Shown here: one piece after another, positions 23,304-31,860 of the stretch
Layout of the letters: the number at the start of each line of letters is the position of its first letter
Numbering within the stretch: the first letter of the stretch is position 1
Source: Paenibacillus sp. Soil766
GTDB taxonomy: Bacteria > Bacillota > Bacilli > Paenibacillales > NBRC-103111
Direction of reading: 5' to 3'
DNA: 61,354 nucleotides
Assembly (NCBI RefSeq): GCF_001428105.1
Contig: NZ_LMSJ01000032.1
Span: 1-61,354, forward strand
Translations under genes and position numbers: made by a program
The notes under the pieces: model-generated
The model's input: only the letters and a program-made list of their open reading frames with translations
Database searches by the model: none
What the model was told of the DNA's origin: nothing

Positions 23304-24161
23304 ATGGCAAAAGGAATGCGCGAGATTAAGCGCCAAATTAAATCCACACAAAGCACGAAGCAAATCACAAGAGCAATGGAAATGGTTGCAGCAGCTAACT
23401 TACGTAGAGCACAGCAATCAGCGGAAGCGGCACGTCCGTACTCCGAGAAGTTGAAGGAAGTGGTTGCAAGCATTGCAGCTGGCACCAAAGGCGTGAAGCA
23501 CCCGATGCTACAATCACGTGAAGTGAAGAAAACGGCCTATTTGGTCATTACTTCCGACCGTGGTCTAGCTGGTGGTTACAATGCGAACGTGTTGCGTAAA
23601 GCAATGACTGAAATTCGTGAAAATCATAAATCAACAGCGGAGTACTCTATCTTCGTCATCGGACGTAAGGGAAGCAATTTCTTCTCGAAACGCAATATTC
23701 CGATTGTTGAAGAAGTTACCGGAGTTCCGGATACGCCGAAGTTCTCGGATATTAAGCCTGTTGCAACAGCAGCGGTTGCTAATTTCGTTAACGGTACGTA
23801 TGACCAACTGTTCTTGATTTACAACAAGTTCCAAAACGCAATTACCCAAATTCCAACCATGATTCGTCTGCTTCCAATGGAAGAAGTGAAGGTCGCAAAT
23901 ACGGCTAGCTATGAGTATGAGCCATCACCGGAAGGCGTTCTGGAAGTACTGCTTCCTAAATATGCTGAGACGCTTATTTACAGTGCTGTTCTGGAAGGTA
24001 AAGCGAGTGAGTTTGGCGCGAGAATGACAGCGATGAACTCCGCAACGAAAAATGCAACGAAGATGATCAGCAGCTACACATTGGCTTACAACCGTGCGCG
24101 CCAAGCTTCGATTACGCAAGAAATTTCCGAAATCGTCGCTGGAGCTAACGCGAACGCATAA
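23304..24161 (+). CDS. atpG: ATP synthase F1 subunit gamma
   Basis: 285 residues. Central rotor shaft. The N-terminus MAKGMREIKRQIKSTQSTKQ and the C-terminal RARQASITQEISEIVAGANA match the family. AGAGAGGTGAGC is the ribosome binding site. Confidence 0.98.
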   Translation: MAKGMREIKRQIKSTQSTKQITRAMEMVAAANLRRAQQSAEAARPYSEKLKEVVASIAAGTKGVKHPMLQSREVKKTAYLVITSDRGLAGGYNANVLRKAMTEIRENHKSTAEYSIFVIGRKGSNFFSKRNIPIVEEVTGVPDTPKFSDIKPVATAAVANFVNGTYDQLFLIYNKFQNAITQIPTMIRLLPMEEVKVANTASYEYEPSPEGVLEVLLPKYAETLIYSAVLEGKASEFGARMTAMNSATKNATKMISSYTLAYNRARQASITQEISEIVAGANANA

Positions 24162-24210
24162 TGAATAAACGGTCTCAATGGAGACACAAGCTTTACTTAG
24201 GAGGGAAACC

Positions 24211-25608
24211 ATGAGCAAAGGGCGCGTTGTGAATATTACAGGGCCCGTCGTCGACATTGAGTTCGAACGCGGACAACTCCCTGAAATTCTGAATGCAATC
24301 AAAATTGAAAGAACCGAAGGTGGACAATCCTCCACTATGACGGTTGAAGCGGCTGTTCACCTTGGTGACAACCTCGTACGTTGCGTAGCAATGTCCTCAA
24401 CAGACGGACTTGTACGTGGTGCCGTAGCAACAGATACTGGCGCAGCGATTACTGTACCTGTAGGTGCAGCAACACTTGGTCGTGTATTTAACGTATTGGG
24501 CGATCCAATCGATGGCGACGAGAATGTTGACCGTACTTTAAGTAGCCCAATCCACAAAGAAGCTCCTGCTTTCGACAACTTGTCGACAAAATCAGAGATT
24601 CTTGAGACAGGTATTAAAGTTATTGACTTGATGGCTCCTTATGCAAAAGGTGGTAAAATTGGTCTCTTCGGTGGTGCCGGTGTAGGTAAAACGGTAACGA
24701 TGCAAGAACTAATTCACAACATTGCACAAGAACACGGTGGTATCTCCGTATTCGCAGGCGTTGGTGAGCGTACTCGTGAAGGTAATGACCTTTACCACGA
24801 GATGAAAGACTCCGGCGTTATCGCGAAAACAGCGATGGTATTCGGTCAAATGAATGAGCCTCCAGGCGCACGTCTTCGTGTTGCATTGTCCGGTTTGACA
24901 ATGGCTGAGTATTTCCGTGACGAAGAAGGAAGAGACGTTCTTCTTTTCATCGACAACATCTTCCGTTTCACACAAGCAGGTTCCGAGGTTTCCGCTTTGT
25001 TAGGCCGTATGCCTTCCGCGGTAGGTTACCAACCAACTCTAGCTACTGAAATGGGTCAATTGCAAGAGCGTATTACCTCCACGAAAAAAGGTTCCGTTAC
25101 TTCCATTCAAGCGATTTACGTTCCTGCCGATGACTATACGGATCCGGCTCCTGCAACGGCTTTCGCTCACTTGGACGCAACAACGAACTTGGAGCGTAGC
25201 ATCGCGGCTGCAGGTATTTTCCCTGCGGTAGATCCACTAGCATCATCTTCCCGTGTTTTGACACCAGAAATCGTTGGTGAAGAGCACTATAAAGTAGCAC
25301 AAGGCGTTAAACAAATTCTTCAACGTTACAAAGAGCTTCTGGATATCATCGCAATCTTGGGTATGGATGAGTTGTCTGATGAGGACAAATTGGTCGTTAC
25401 TCGTGCGCGTCGTCTTCGTTTGTTCTTGTCTCAGCCGCTTCACGTTGCTGAGCCGTTCAACGGATTCCCAGGCTTGTATGTACCAATGAAGGATACTGTG
25501 CGCAGCTTCAAAGAAGTTCTTGAAGGTAAGCACGACAATCTTCCTGAAGTTGCTTTCCATAACGTGGGAACAATTGAAGATGCGATTGCTAAAGCTAAAA
25601 CGCTGTAA
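24211..25608 (+). CDS. atpD: ATP synthase F1 subunit beta
   Basis: 465 residues. Catalytic subunit. P-loop GGAGVGKT, catalytic GERTREGNDLY, and DELSDEDKLVV typical of Bacillales. The ATG at 24211 is preceded by AGGAGGGAAACC; the upstream in-frame start at 24178 has none. Confidence 0.98.
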   Translation: MSKGRVVNITGPVVDIEFERGQLPEILNAIKIERTEGGQSSTMTVEAAVHLGDNLVRCVAMSSTDGLVRGAVATDTGAAITVPVGAATLGRVFNVLGDPIDGDENVDRTLSSPIHKEAPAFDNLSTKSEILETGIKVIDLMAPYAKGGKIGLFGGAGVGKTVTMQELIHNIAQEHGGISVFAGVGERTREGNDLYHEMKDSGVIAKTAMVFGQMNEPPGARLRVALSGLTMAEYFRDEEGRDVLLFIDNIFRFTQAGSEVSALLGRMPSAVGYQPTLATEMGQLQERITSTKKGSVTSIQAIYVPADDYTDPAPATAFAHLDATTNLERSIAAAGIFPAVDPLASSSRVLTPEIVGEEHYKVAQGVKQILQRYKELLDIIAILGMDELSDEDKLVVTRARRLRLFLSQPLHVAEPFNGFPGLYVPMKDTVRSFKEVLEGKHDNLPEVAFHNVGTIEDAIAKAKTL

Positions 25609-25654
25609 ATTGCATTTGCATATTCGCTAAGTTAGCTTAGGAAGGAGAATCCAA

Positions 25655-26059
25655 GTGAGTACATTCCTATTGGAAATTGTAACACCGGAACGCAAAGTGT
25701 ACGCTGAACAAGTAAGTATGGTTAGCGTAAAGGGTGTCCAAGGTGAGCTTGGAATTCTGCCGAATCACATTCCACTTGTCACACCTTTGAAAATTGCTCC
25801 GATTACCGTGAAGAAAGCGGGCTCCAAAGACGCAGTCATCGCAGTGAACGGCGGTTTCATGGAAGTGCGCAAGGATAAGGTGGTTATTTTGGCGGAAAGC
25901 GCCGAGCTGCCTGAACAAATTGATATCGATCGTGCGAGAGCAGCGAAAGAGCGTGCGGAGAAACGTCTTGCAGAAACGAAGCAAGATAACGTGGATTTCA
26001 AACGTGCTGAAGCTTCTTTACAAAGAGCATTGAATCGTATCGGTGTGTCCGGGAAATAG
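25655..26059 (+). CDS. atpC: ATP synthase F1 subunit epsilon
   Basis: 134 residues. N-terminal beta sandwich and C-terminal two-helix hairpin (RARAAKERAEKRLAETKQDN) that regulates rotation. GTG start with AAGGAGAATCC. Last gene of the operon, followed by a strong terminator. Confidence 0.96.
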   Translation: MSTFLLEIVTPERKVYAEQVSMVSVKGVQGELGILPNHIPLVTPLKIAPITVKKAGSKDAVIAVNGGFMEVRKDKVVILAESAELPEQIDIDRARAAKERAEKRLAETKQDNVDFKRAEASLQRALNRIGVSGK

Positions 26060-26071
26060 ATGCATAATAAG

Positions 26072-26102
26072 GCGGGGGAACTTCGGTTCTTCCGCTTTTT
26101 TT
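26072..26102 (+). terminator. Terminator of the atp operon
   Basis: GCGGGGGAAC (26072-26081) pairs with GTTCTTCCGC (26086-26095) with a TTCG tetraloop, followed by seven T residues. Confidence 0.95.
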
Positions 26103-26117
26103 GCGTTTAAGCGGTAA

Positions 26118-26153
26118 GAAAAAAGCTGCCCCTCTCGGTTGAGAGGGACAGCT
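26118..26153 (-). terminator. Terminator of the small minus-strand gene
   Basis: On the minus strand AGCTGTCCCTCTC pairs with GAGAGGGGCAGCT around an AACC loop and is followed by T residues (complement of 26116-26124). It converges with the atp terminator. Confidence 0.9.
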
Positions 26154-26169
26154 CGTCACGGCATTCCTT

Positions 26170-26334
26170 TTAAGCGTGATGCCAAATGGTGGATTCGCCT
26201 GTTTTTGGGCAAGGAGGGAAGGTTTCGCCAGCTGTTAGTTGGATGCTCTGTCCGTCGGCATCGCGATAGCGGCCGGTTTCAGTAACTTTGTCATTGGTTC
26301 TATGTTGGTGATTAGCGTTTGATGCATTTGCCAT
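26170..26334 (-). CDS. Small YjzC-like protein
   Basis: 54 residues, ATG at 26334, AAAGGA 11 bases upstream and a strong terminator downstream, which supports a real gene. The middle GRYRDADGQSIQLTAGETFP followed by PCPKTGESTIWHHA resembles the YjzC family of Bacillales (G-x-Y...G...I.L.AG..FP.......W). Function unknown. The N-terminal 20 residues are Asn/His-rich. It was too short to be picked up by a length cut-off near 60 codons. Confidence 0.75.
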   Translation of the reverse strand: MANASNANHQHRTNDKVTETGRYRDADGQSIQLTAGETFPPCPKTGESTIWHHA

Positions 26335-26449
26335 GTAAAATCAGTCCTTTCACATCTTATAATAGGGAAATTGGCTAAGACTAGGATGTCCCAGTGAATA
26401 GTATTACCCACATATGTGTAATGCTACTCATACATGGGAAGAATTAATG

Positions 26450-26478
26450 TCGACGCCTAAACCCCTTTTTGTTATACT
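26450..26478 (+). promoter_or_regulatory. Predicted promoter of the nuo operon
   Basis: -35 TCGACG (26450-26455, four of six), 17-bp spacer, extended -10 TGTTATACT (26470-26478). A dyad-symmetric CACATATGTG lies 43 bases upstream (26409-26418), flanked by ATTA and TAAT, and could be an operator. Confidence 0.55.
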
Positions 26479-26552
26479 GATAAAGGTGATTATTACCAAA
26501 ACTATTGGAATCGTAAGAAACGCAAATAAGAAATGGAGGCGGTTACATTCAC

Positions 26553-26921
26553 ATGATGTATACAAATAACTATGTAATCGTAGCGGTTTTTCTAGGGTTA
26601 GGCATATTCCTTCCCATAGCAGCGCTGACGATTGGCAAATGGTTAAGACCGAGTAAACCCATTGATGAGAAGTATACGACGTATGAGAGCGGGAACGAAC
26701 CTGTAGGTGAGGGGCAAATCCGGTTTAACATTCGATATTATTTGTACGCTTTGATGTTTGTCATCTTTGATGTGGAGACCGTGTTCCTCTATCCGTGGGC
26801 AGTTGCCTTTAATCAACTTGGGTTATTTGCATTAATTGAAATGTGTATTTTTGTTGCCTTGCTTGCCATAGGATTAATATACGCTTGGAAGAAGAAGGTG
26901 CTGCGATGGACTTCAGTCTAG
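26553..26921 (+). CDS. nuoA: Complex I subunit A
   Basis: 122 residues, three membrane helices. Motifs KYTTYESGNEPVGEGQIRFN and FDVETVFLYPWAV are diagnostic. Strong AATGGAGG upstream of ATGATG. It overlaps nuoB by 16 bases. Confidence 0.97.
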   Translation: MMYTNNYVIVAVFLGLGIFLPIAALTIGKWLRPSKPIDEKYTTYESGNEPVGEGQIRFNIRYYLYALMFVIFDVETVFLYPWAVAFNQLGLFALIEMCIFVALLAIGLIYAWKKKVLRWTSV

Positions 26922-27424
26922 AGTCAATCTCTCCCGAGGAACGGGAAGAAATAAACCGTAATGTATTTATGACAACACTGGAGCAGGTAAAAGCTTGGGC
27001 TCGCAGTAATTCGCTTTGGCCATTAACCTTTGGCTTGGCTTGTTGTGCGATCGAAATGATGGGAACAGGTGGTTCTCACTATGATTTAGACCGATTCGGA
27101 GTCATCTTCCGTACGTCACCAAGGCAATCAGATGTCATGATTGTTGCAGGGACAGTTACGAAGAAAATGGCTCCTTTGTTGCGCCGACTTTATGAACAAA
27201 TGCCTGAACCGAAGTGGGTTATCGCGATGGGCTCCTGTGCAACAGCAGGCGGACCGTATGTGAAATCGTATTCGGTCGTGAAGGGTGTCGACCAAATCGT
27301 TCCTGTGGACGTGTATATCCCAGGTTGTCCGCCGAATCCAGCTGCGCTGATCTATGGCATCAACAAGCTTCAGGAAAAGATTCGTTATGAGGCTAAGACT
27401 GGGAAGCAGGTGATCAATCGATGA
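26906..27424 (+). CDS. nuoB: Complex I subunit B (N2 cluster)
   Basis: 172 residues. Carries the terminal [4Fe-4S] cluster N2 that reduces quinone. The four ligands are visible: C46-C47 (LACCAIEMM), C111 (GSCATAGGPY) and C141 (PGCPPNP). The start ATG at 26906 lies within nuoA; an earlier in-frame start would give a non-homologous N-terminus. ATGA overlap with nuoC. Confidence 0.97.
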   Translation: MDFSLESISPEEREEINRNVFMTTLEQVKAWARSNSLWPLTFGLACCAIEMMGTGGSHYDLDRFGVIFRTSPRQSDVMIVAGTVTKKMAPLLRRLYEQMPEPKWVIAMGSCATAGGPYVKSYSVVKGVDQIVPVDVYIPGCPPNPAALIYGINKLQEKIRYEAKTGKQVINR

Positions 27425-28344
27425 GCGAGGAGAACAAGCCGGAAGAACCCAAGGTTCCGACTCCTCCTGTTGATGAGGATGGGAAAGAGGTAAGTAACGA
27501 TGCCGCTGGAGTGGAGAGTCCGCCAGTTGAGAACAAAACGGATGCTGTGGAAACGAATCCGGTAGGAAGCGCCGAGGGCCAAGCGGAAGCTAGCAAGCCG
27601 CCGGCTGGCGCAAGCACGCCAGCACCGGCCACGGACGCGGCGGCGGAGCGCGCTGCGGCAAGAGCCGCGCGCCTCGCAGCGCGCGCGGCCGCAGAGGCGG
27701 GCGAGCCTGCGCCCGCCGGGGCAGCAACGCCAGCGTCCGCAGACGCTGGCTCTGACGAAGAGAAGGCGGCCAAAGCTCAGGCCGCCGCAGAAGCCCGCGC
27801 TGCGCGAGCCGCAGCACGCGGAGCGAAGCCCGAATCGGCGGATCCAGCCGCGCCGAAGGAGCCGTCCCCGAACCAGCCGCTGCTGGACCGGCTGGTTGCG
27901 ATCCTGAAAGAGGGCGCAGGCGATGATGCCGTCGTTGAAGCTTTCATCAACGAAAGGGACGCGCATCGCCCTTACGTCATCATTCACAGCTCGCGCTGGC
28001 CTCAGGCCGCGCTGACGCTTCGCGATCACGCAGAGCTGCGCTGCGATTACTTGCGCAATCTCTCCGGTGTGGATCAAGAAACGCACCTGGAGGTGGCGTA
28101 TCATCTGCTTTCCCTTACACACAAGCATGAGTTTTGTGTGAAGGTGAAGACAGACCGCGAGCAAGCAAGCGTACCTTCGGTAGCTGATGTCTGGCCGACG
28201 GCCAACTGGAACGAGCGCGAAGCCTTTGACCTTTTCGGCATCGACTTCCCTGGCCACCCGAACTTAGTACGGATCATGATGCCTGATGATTGGGTGGGTC
28301 ATCCACTGCGCAAAGACTACGAACCGCTTGACCCGGAGGTGTAG
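27421..28344 (+). CDS. nuoC: Complex I subunit C with long Ala/Pro-rich extension
   Basis: 307 residues. The conserved NuoC domain starts near residue 150 (LLDRLVAILKEGAGD) and contains DLFGIDFPGHPNLVRIMMPDDW. The N-terminal 140 residues are Ala/Pro/Glu-rich low complexity (AARAARLAARAAAEAG), very rich in G+C compared with the gene's end and its neighbours. A charged extension on NuoC is seen in bacilli, but this one is unusually long. It shares the ATGA overlap with nuoB. Confidence 0.95.
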   Translation: MSEENKPEEPKVPTPPVDEDGKEVSNDAAGVESPPVENKTDAVETNPVGSAEGQAEASKPPAGASTPAPATDAAAERAAARAARLAARAAAEAGEPAPAGAATPASADAGSDEEKAAKAQAAAEARAARAAARGAKPESADPAAPKEPSPNQPLLDRLVAILKEGAGDDAVVEAFINERDAHRPYVIIHSSRWPQAALTLRDHAELRCDYLRNLSGVDQETHLEVAYHLLSLTHKHEFCVKVKTDREQASVPSVADVWPTANWNEREAFDLFGIDFPGHPNLVRIMMPDDWVGHPLRKDYEPLDPEV

Positions 28345-28347
28345 CAC

Positions 28348-29448
28348 GTGTTACGGACAGAAGAGCTCCTGTTAAACGTTGGTCCTCAGCATCCCAGTAC
28401 ACACGGCGTTTTTCGCGTGATTGTAAAGTTGGATGGTGAAATCATTCGAGAAGCAATACCCGTTATGGGCTACTTACATAGAGGAACAGAGAAATTGGCT
28501 GAGAACCTCAGCTATACCCAAATCATCCCGTACACCGACCGTATGGATTATGTATCGGCGATGACAACCAATTATGCGTTAGTTAACGCTGTAGAGAAAA
28601 TGATGCAACTCGAAGTGCCCGAACGAGCGGAATTTCTTCGCTTGATCGTGATGGAGCTGCAGCGTATCGCCTCTCACATGGTGTGGTGGGGAACGTACTT
28701 GCTGGATATCGGGGCGATGAGTCCGTTCTTGTATGCGTTCCGTGACCGCGAAATCATTATCGATCTCTTCAACGAACTATGTGGCGCACGTCTAACGTAC
28801 AACTATATGCGTGTAGGCGGTGTGAAATGGGACGCACCCGATGGTTGGATCGACAAGGTACGGAAATTCGTGCCATATATGTACGGGAAATTAGAAGAGT
28901 ATCACACACTAGTCACCGGAAATGAGATTTTTCTCTCACGGATTAAGGGTGTAGGTAAATATGACGCTGAGACAGCCATTGCGTATGGCCTTAGCGGGGC
29001 GAACCTGCGTTGTACGGGTGTAGATTGGGATATTCGCAAAACGCAGCCCTACAGCCTGTACAGCCGCTTCCAGTTCGATGTGCCTGTGCGCAGTGGCGGG
29101 GATTGCTATGACCGTTATTTGATACGAATGGAAGAAATTAAGCAGTCCCTTCGCATTCTGGAACAAGCCTTAGACGTGTTCCCTGAGGGTGGCGAAACGA
29201 TGGGCAAAGTGCCAAGAGTCATTCGCCCGCCAGAAGGCGAAATCTACGCAGCTATTGAGTCTCCGCGTGGGGAAATTGGCTGTCATATTATTTCCCGTGG
29301 TAAACAAGAGCCGTACCGCTTAAAATTCCGCAGACCATCCTTCGTCAATCTGCAAATATTGCCCAAGCTTCTGGTCGGGGAATCGATGACCAATCTAATT
29401 ACGATTTTGGGCGGCATCGATATTGTCGTTGGGGAGGTGGATGCCTAA
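28348..29448 (+). CDS. nuoD: Complex I subunit D (49-kDa type)
   Basis: 366 residues. Quinone-binding subunit at the interface with NuoB. The opening NVGPQHPSTHGVFR is diagnostic, and the histidines of the quinone pocket (HPSTHG) are there. GTG start with GGAGGTGTAG upstream. One-base overlap (TAATG) with nuoH. Confidence 0.97.
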   Translation: MLRTEELLLNVGPQHPSTHGVFRVIVKLDGEIIREAIPVMGYLHRGTEKLAENLSYTQIIPYTDRMDYVSAMTTNYALVNAVEKMMQLEVPERAEFLRLIVMELQRIASHMVWWGTYLLDIGAMSPFLYAFRDREIIIDLFNELCGARLTYNYMRVGGVKWDAPDGWIDKVRKFVPYMYGKLEEYHTLVTGNEIFLSRIKGVGKYDAETAIAYGLSGANLRCTGVDWDIRKTQPYSLYSRFQFDVPVRSGGDCYDRYLIRMEEIKQSLRILEQALDVFPEGGETMGKVPRVIRPPEGEIYAAIESPRGEIGCHIISRGKQEPYRLKFRRPSFVNLQILPKLLVGESMTNLITILGGIDIVVGEVDA

Positions 29449-30452
29449 TGGTCAATTTATTGGAGGAGAGTCTGACATGGACGAACTTCTTCGTCTTCCT
29501 ATTCTGGGGCATTGTGATGCTCATGCTCGTGTTGGGTTTCGTTACCTATGCGATCTACTTCGAGCGGAAGGTCATTGGCTGGATGCAATTGCGGATCGGA
29601 CCGAACCGAACAGGACCTTTCGGGCTGCTGCAAAGCGTCGCTGACGTATTCAAGCTTCTCATTAAGGAAGATACGATTCCTCGGAAAGCCGAGCGTGAGC
29701 TTTTCATACTCGCACCGATCATTACCTTTATCCCGTCATTTACGATCATTGCGACGATTCCTTTCTCGGATCGGATGTTTGGTGCGAATTTGAATGTGGG
29801 ATTGCTTTATTACGTAGCCTTAACAGGGATCTCAACCATCGGAATTATTCTTGGGGGTTGGGCTTCCAACAATAAATATGCATTATTGGGCGGCATGCGT
29901 TCTGCAGCCCAAATGATCAGTTATGAAGTACCGCTCGTAATCTCAGTCGTTGGTGTGATCATGATGACGGGCAGCCTGAATCTGCATACCATTGTCGATC
30001 ATCAAACAGGCGGCTTCTGGCACTGGAATTTCATTCCTCAGATCCTGGGTTTCGTTATTTTCGTGATTGCGGGTGTGTCGGAGCTTAATCGTACGCCGTT
30101 TGACTTGCCAGAAGCGGAATCTGAGCTCGTTGCGGGCTATCATGTGGAATACAGCGGTTTCCGCTTCGCTTTCTTCATGCTATCCGAGTATGTTTACGTC
30201 TTCGTCATTGCTTCTCTGATTTCACTGATATTCCTAGGTGGATGGCATGCGCCATTCGGATTCCTTGATTTCATCCCAGGCGTTATCTGGTTCCTGTTGA
30301 AATTCTCGTCGGTCGTGTTCTTCCTCTTCTGGCTGCGGGCGACACTGCCACGTGTTCGAATTGATCAATTGATGGGGTTCGGCTGGAAAGTGCTGCTTCC
30401 ACTGGCACTGGTCAACATGCTAGTGACGGCGATTATCATGACCATCTTTTAA
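29448..30452 (+). CDS. nuoH: Complex I subunit H
   Basis: 334 residues, eight helices. Motifs ERKVIGWMQLRIGPNRTGPFG and NRTPFDLPEAESELVAGYHVEYSG mark the quinone-channel subunit. Starts in the overlap with nuoD. Confidence 0.97.
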   Translation: MVNLLEESLTWTNFFVFLFWGIVMLMLVLGFVTYAIYFERKVIGWMQLRIGPNRTGPFGLLQSVADVFKLLIKEDTIPRKAERELFILAPIITFIPSFTIIATIPFSDRMFGANLNVGLLYYVALTGISTIGIILGGWASNNKYALLGGMRSAAQMISYEVPLVISVVGVIMMTGSLNLHTIVDHQTGGFWHWNFIPQILGFVIFVIAGVSELNRTPFDLPEAESELVAGYHVEYSGFRFAFFMLSEYVYVFVIASLISLIFLGGWHAPFGFLDFIPGVIWFLLKFSSVVFFLFWLRATLPRVRIDQLMGFGWKVLLPLALVNMLVTAIIMTIF

Positions 30453-30555
30453 GCAAGCCATATAACTTATCTGGTCGGATCTTTCTTCCGGAAAACGTAA
30501 GTACATGCTTTCGAAGTTAGTTTTGCTCTCGCAAAACTTGAAGGAGTTGAAACAC

Positions 30556-31008
30556 ATGAAGGGCATTATGAAAGGTTTAGGCTTTACGTTCAAGCATTTG
30601 ACTGAGAAGAAAGTAACGTACGCATACCCGGAAGTTCCGATAAAAATGCCGGATCGTTTTCGTGGTATTCAATATTTTGATCCCGAGAAATGCATTGTGT
30701 GCAATCAATGTGCGCGTGTGTGCCCGACGGAGTGTATAACGTTAACTGGAAAAGCGAACCCAGACCCTGAGAAAAAGGGGAAGGTCATTGATACGTATGA
30801 CATCAACTTCGAAATTTGTATCCTGTGCGACCTGTGCACAGAAGTGTGTCCGACAGAAGCGATTGTGATGACGAACAATTTTGAGCTGAGCAGCTATAGT
30901 CGGGATGATTTGTTTAAGAACATGGAGTGGCTGAGCAACAACACACAAAACATTCGTCAAGAGAACAATTCTGCGATGCCTAAAGGGGGCGCGAAGAAAG
31001 ATGTTTAG
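30556..31008 (+). CDS. nuoI: Complex I subunit I (two [4Fe-4S] clusters)
   Basis: 150 residues. Two CxxCxxCxxxC clusters, C46-C56 (CIVCNQCARVC) and C88-C98 (CILCDLCTEVC), carry clusters N6a and N6b. Start chosen at ATG 30556 with AAGGAG upstream; an in-frame ATG at 30505 adds 17 residues with no homology. Overlaps nuoJ by eight bases. Confidence 0.95.
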   Translation: MKGIMKGLGFTFKHLTEKKVTYAYPEVPIKMPDRFRGIQYFDPEKCIVCNQCARVCPTECITLTGKANPDPEKKGKVIDTYDINFEICILCDLCTEVCPTEAIVMTNNFELSSYSRDDLFKNMEWLSNNTQNIRQENNSAMPKGGAKKDV

Positions 31009-31531
31009 TGGACTCGGCGATTTCTTATCCAGCGGTACGAGTTGGGCGTTTTTCATTTTCGCATTGCTCGCTATTGGCGGGGCAATCTTTATGATTTCTT
31101 TTACGAAAGTCGTGCATATGGTTGTTGCAGTTGCCCTTACGTTTATTAGTTTGGCAGGTCTGTATGTCATCCTTGAAGCAGAGTTTGTCGCATTCGTACA
31201 GGTCTTGATTTATGCCGGTGCCATCTCCATTCTGATGATTTTTGGCATTATGATGACGAAGCATAGACAGGGTGAAGACGAGGGTCCTAAGCGTCCATGG
31301 CATGAAGGCTTGGCCATTCTCGGCGCTGTGGGATTGTTCGGCGTCTTGTTCTATGCGATTCAGAAATCGACCTTCGTGTCTACGGGAACATTGGATGCTG
31401 GCAAGGATAATACGCTCGAAATCGGAAAACTGCTGTATAACGTGCATGTCATTCCTTTCGAAATTATGTCCGTGCTGCTGACGGTAGCCTTCATCGGTGC
31501 CATCGTAGTTGCCAAGAGAGAGGAGGATTAG
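31001..31531 (+). CDS. nuoJ: Complex I subunit J
   Basis: 176 residues, five helices. The motif EAEFVAFVQVLIYAGAISIL with the pi-bulge helix is characteristic. The ATG lies inside the end of nuoI. Confidence 0.96.
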   Translation: MFSGLGDFLSSGTSWAFFIFALLAIGGAIFMISFTKVVHMVVAVALTFISLAGLYVILEAEFVAFVQVLIYAGAISILMIFGIMMTKHRQGEDEGPKRPWHEGLAILGAVGLFGVLFYAIQKSTFVSTGTLDAGKDNTLEIGKLLYNVHVIPFEIMSVLLTVAFIGAIVVAKREED

Positions 31532-31533
31532 CG

Positions 31534-31845
31534 TTGGGTAACTTAATTACTCCTTATCTTACATTAGCGGCAATCCTATTCTGCATCGGTCTATATGGTG
31601 CATTAACGAAGAAAAACGGGGTTATCGTCTTGCTCTCCATCGAGCTTATGCTCAATGCGGTGAACTTGAACTTGATTGCCTTCTCGAAGCTGGGAGATCA
31701 CCCCGCATTGACGGGGCATATCTTCTCACTCTTTAACATTACGATAGCAGCTGCTGAGGCGGCTGTGGGGATTGCGATATTGATCACGATTTACCGGAAT
31801 AAAGGTACCGTCGAAGTGACAGATTTAGATTCTATGAAGCGCTAG
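31534..31845 (+). CDS. nuoK: Complex I subunit K
   Basis: 103 residues, three helices with the two conserved glutamates (LLSIELMLNAVNLN and AAAEAAVGIAIL). TTG start at 31534 preceded by GAGGAGGATTAG. Confidence 0.96.
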   Translation: MGNLITPYLTLAAILFCIGLYGALTKKNGVIVLLSIELMLNAVNLNLIAFSKLGDHPALTGHIFSLFNITIAAAEAAVGIAILITIYRNKGTVEVTDLDSMKR

Positions 31846-31860
31846 GAGGCTAACAAGGCT

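Noticed and set aside
27385..28257. Long minus-strand open frame opposite nuoC
   Set aside because: Shadow of the Ala-rich G+C-rich segment, with an Arg/Cys-rich composition and no start signal.
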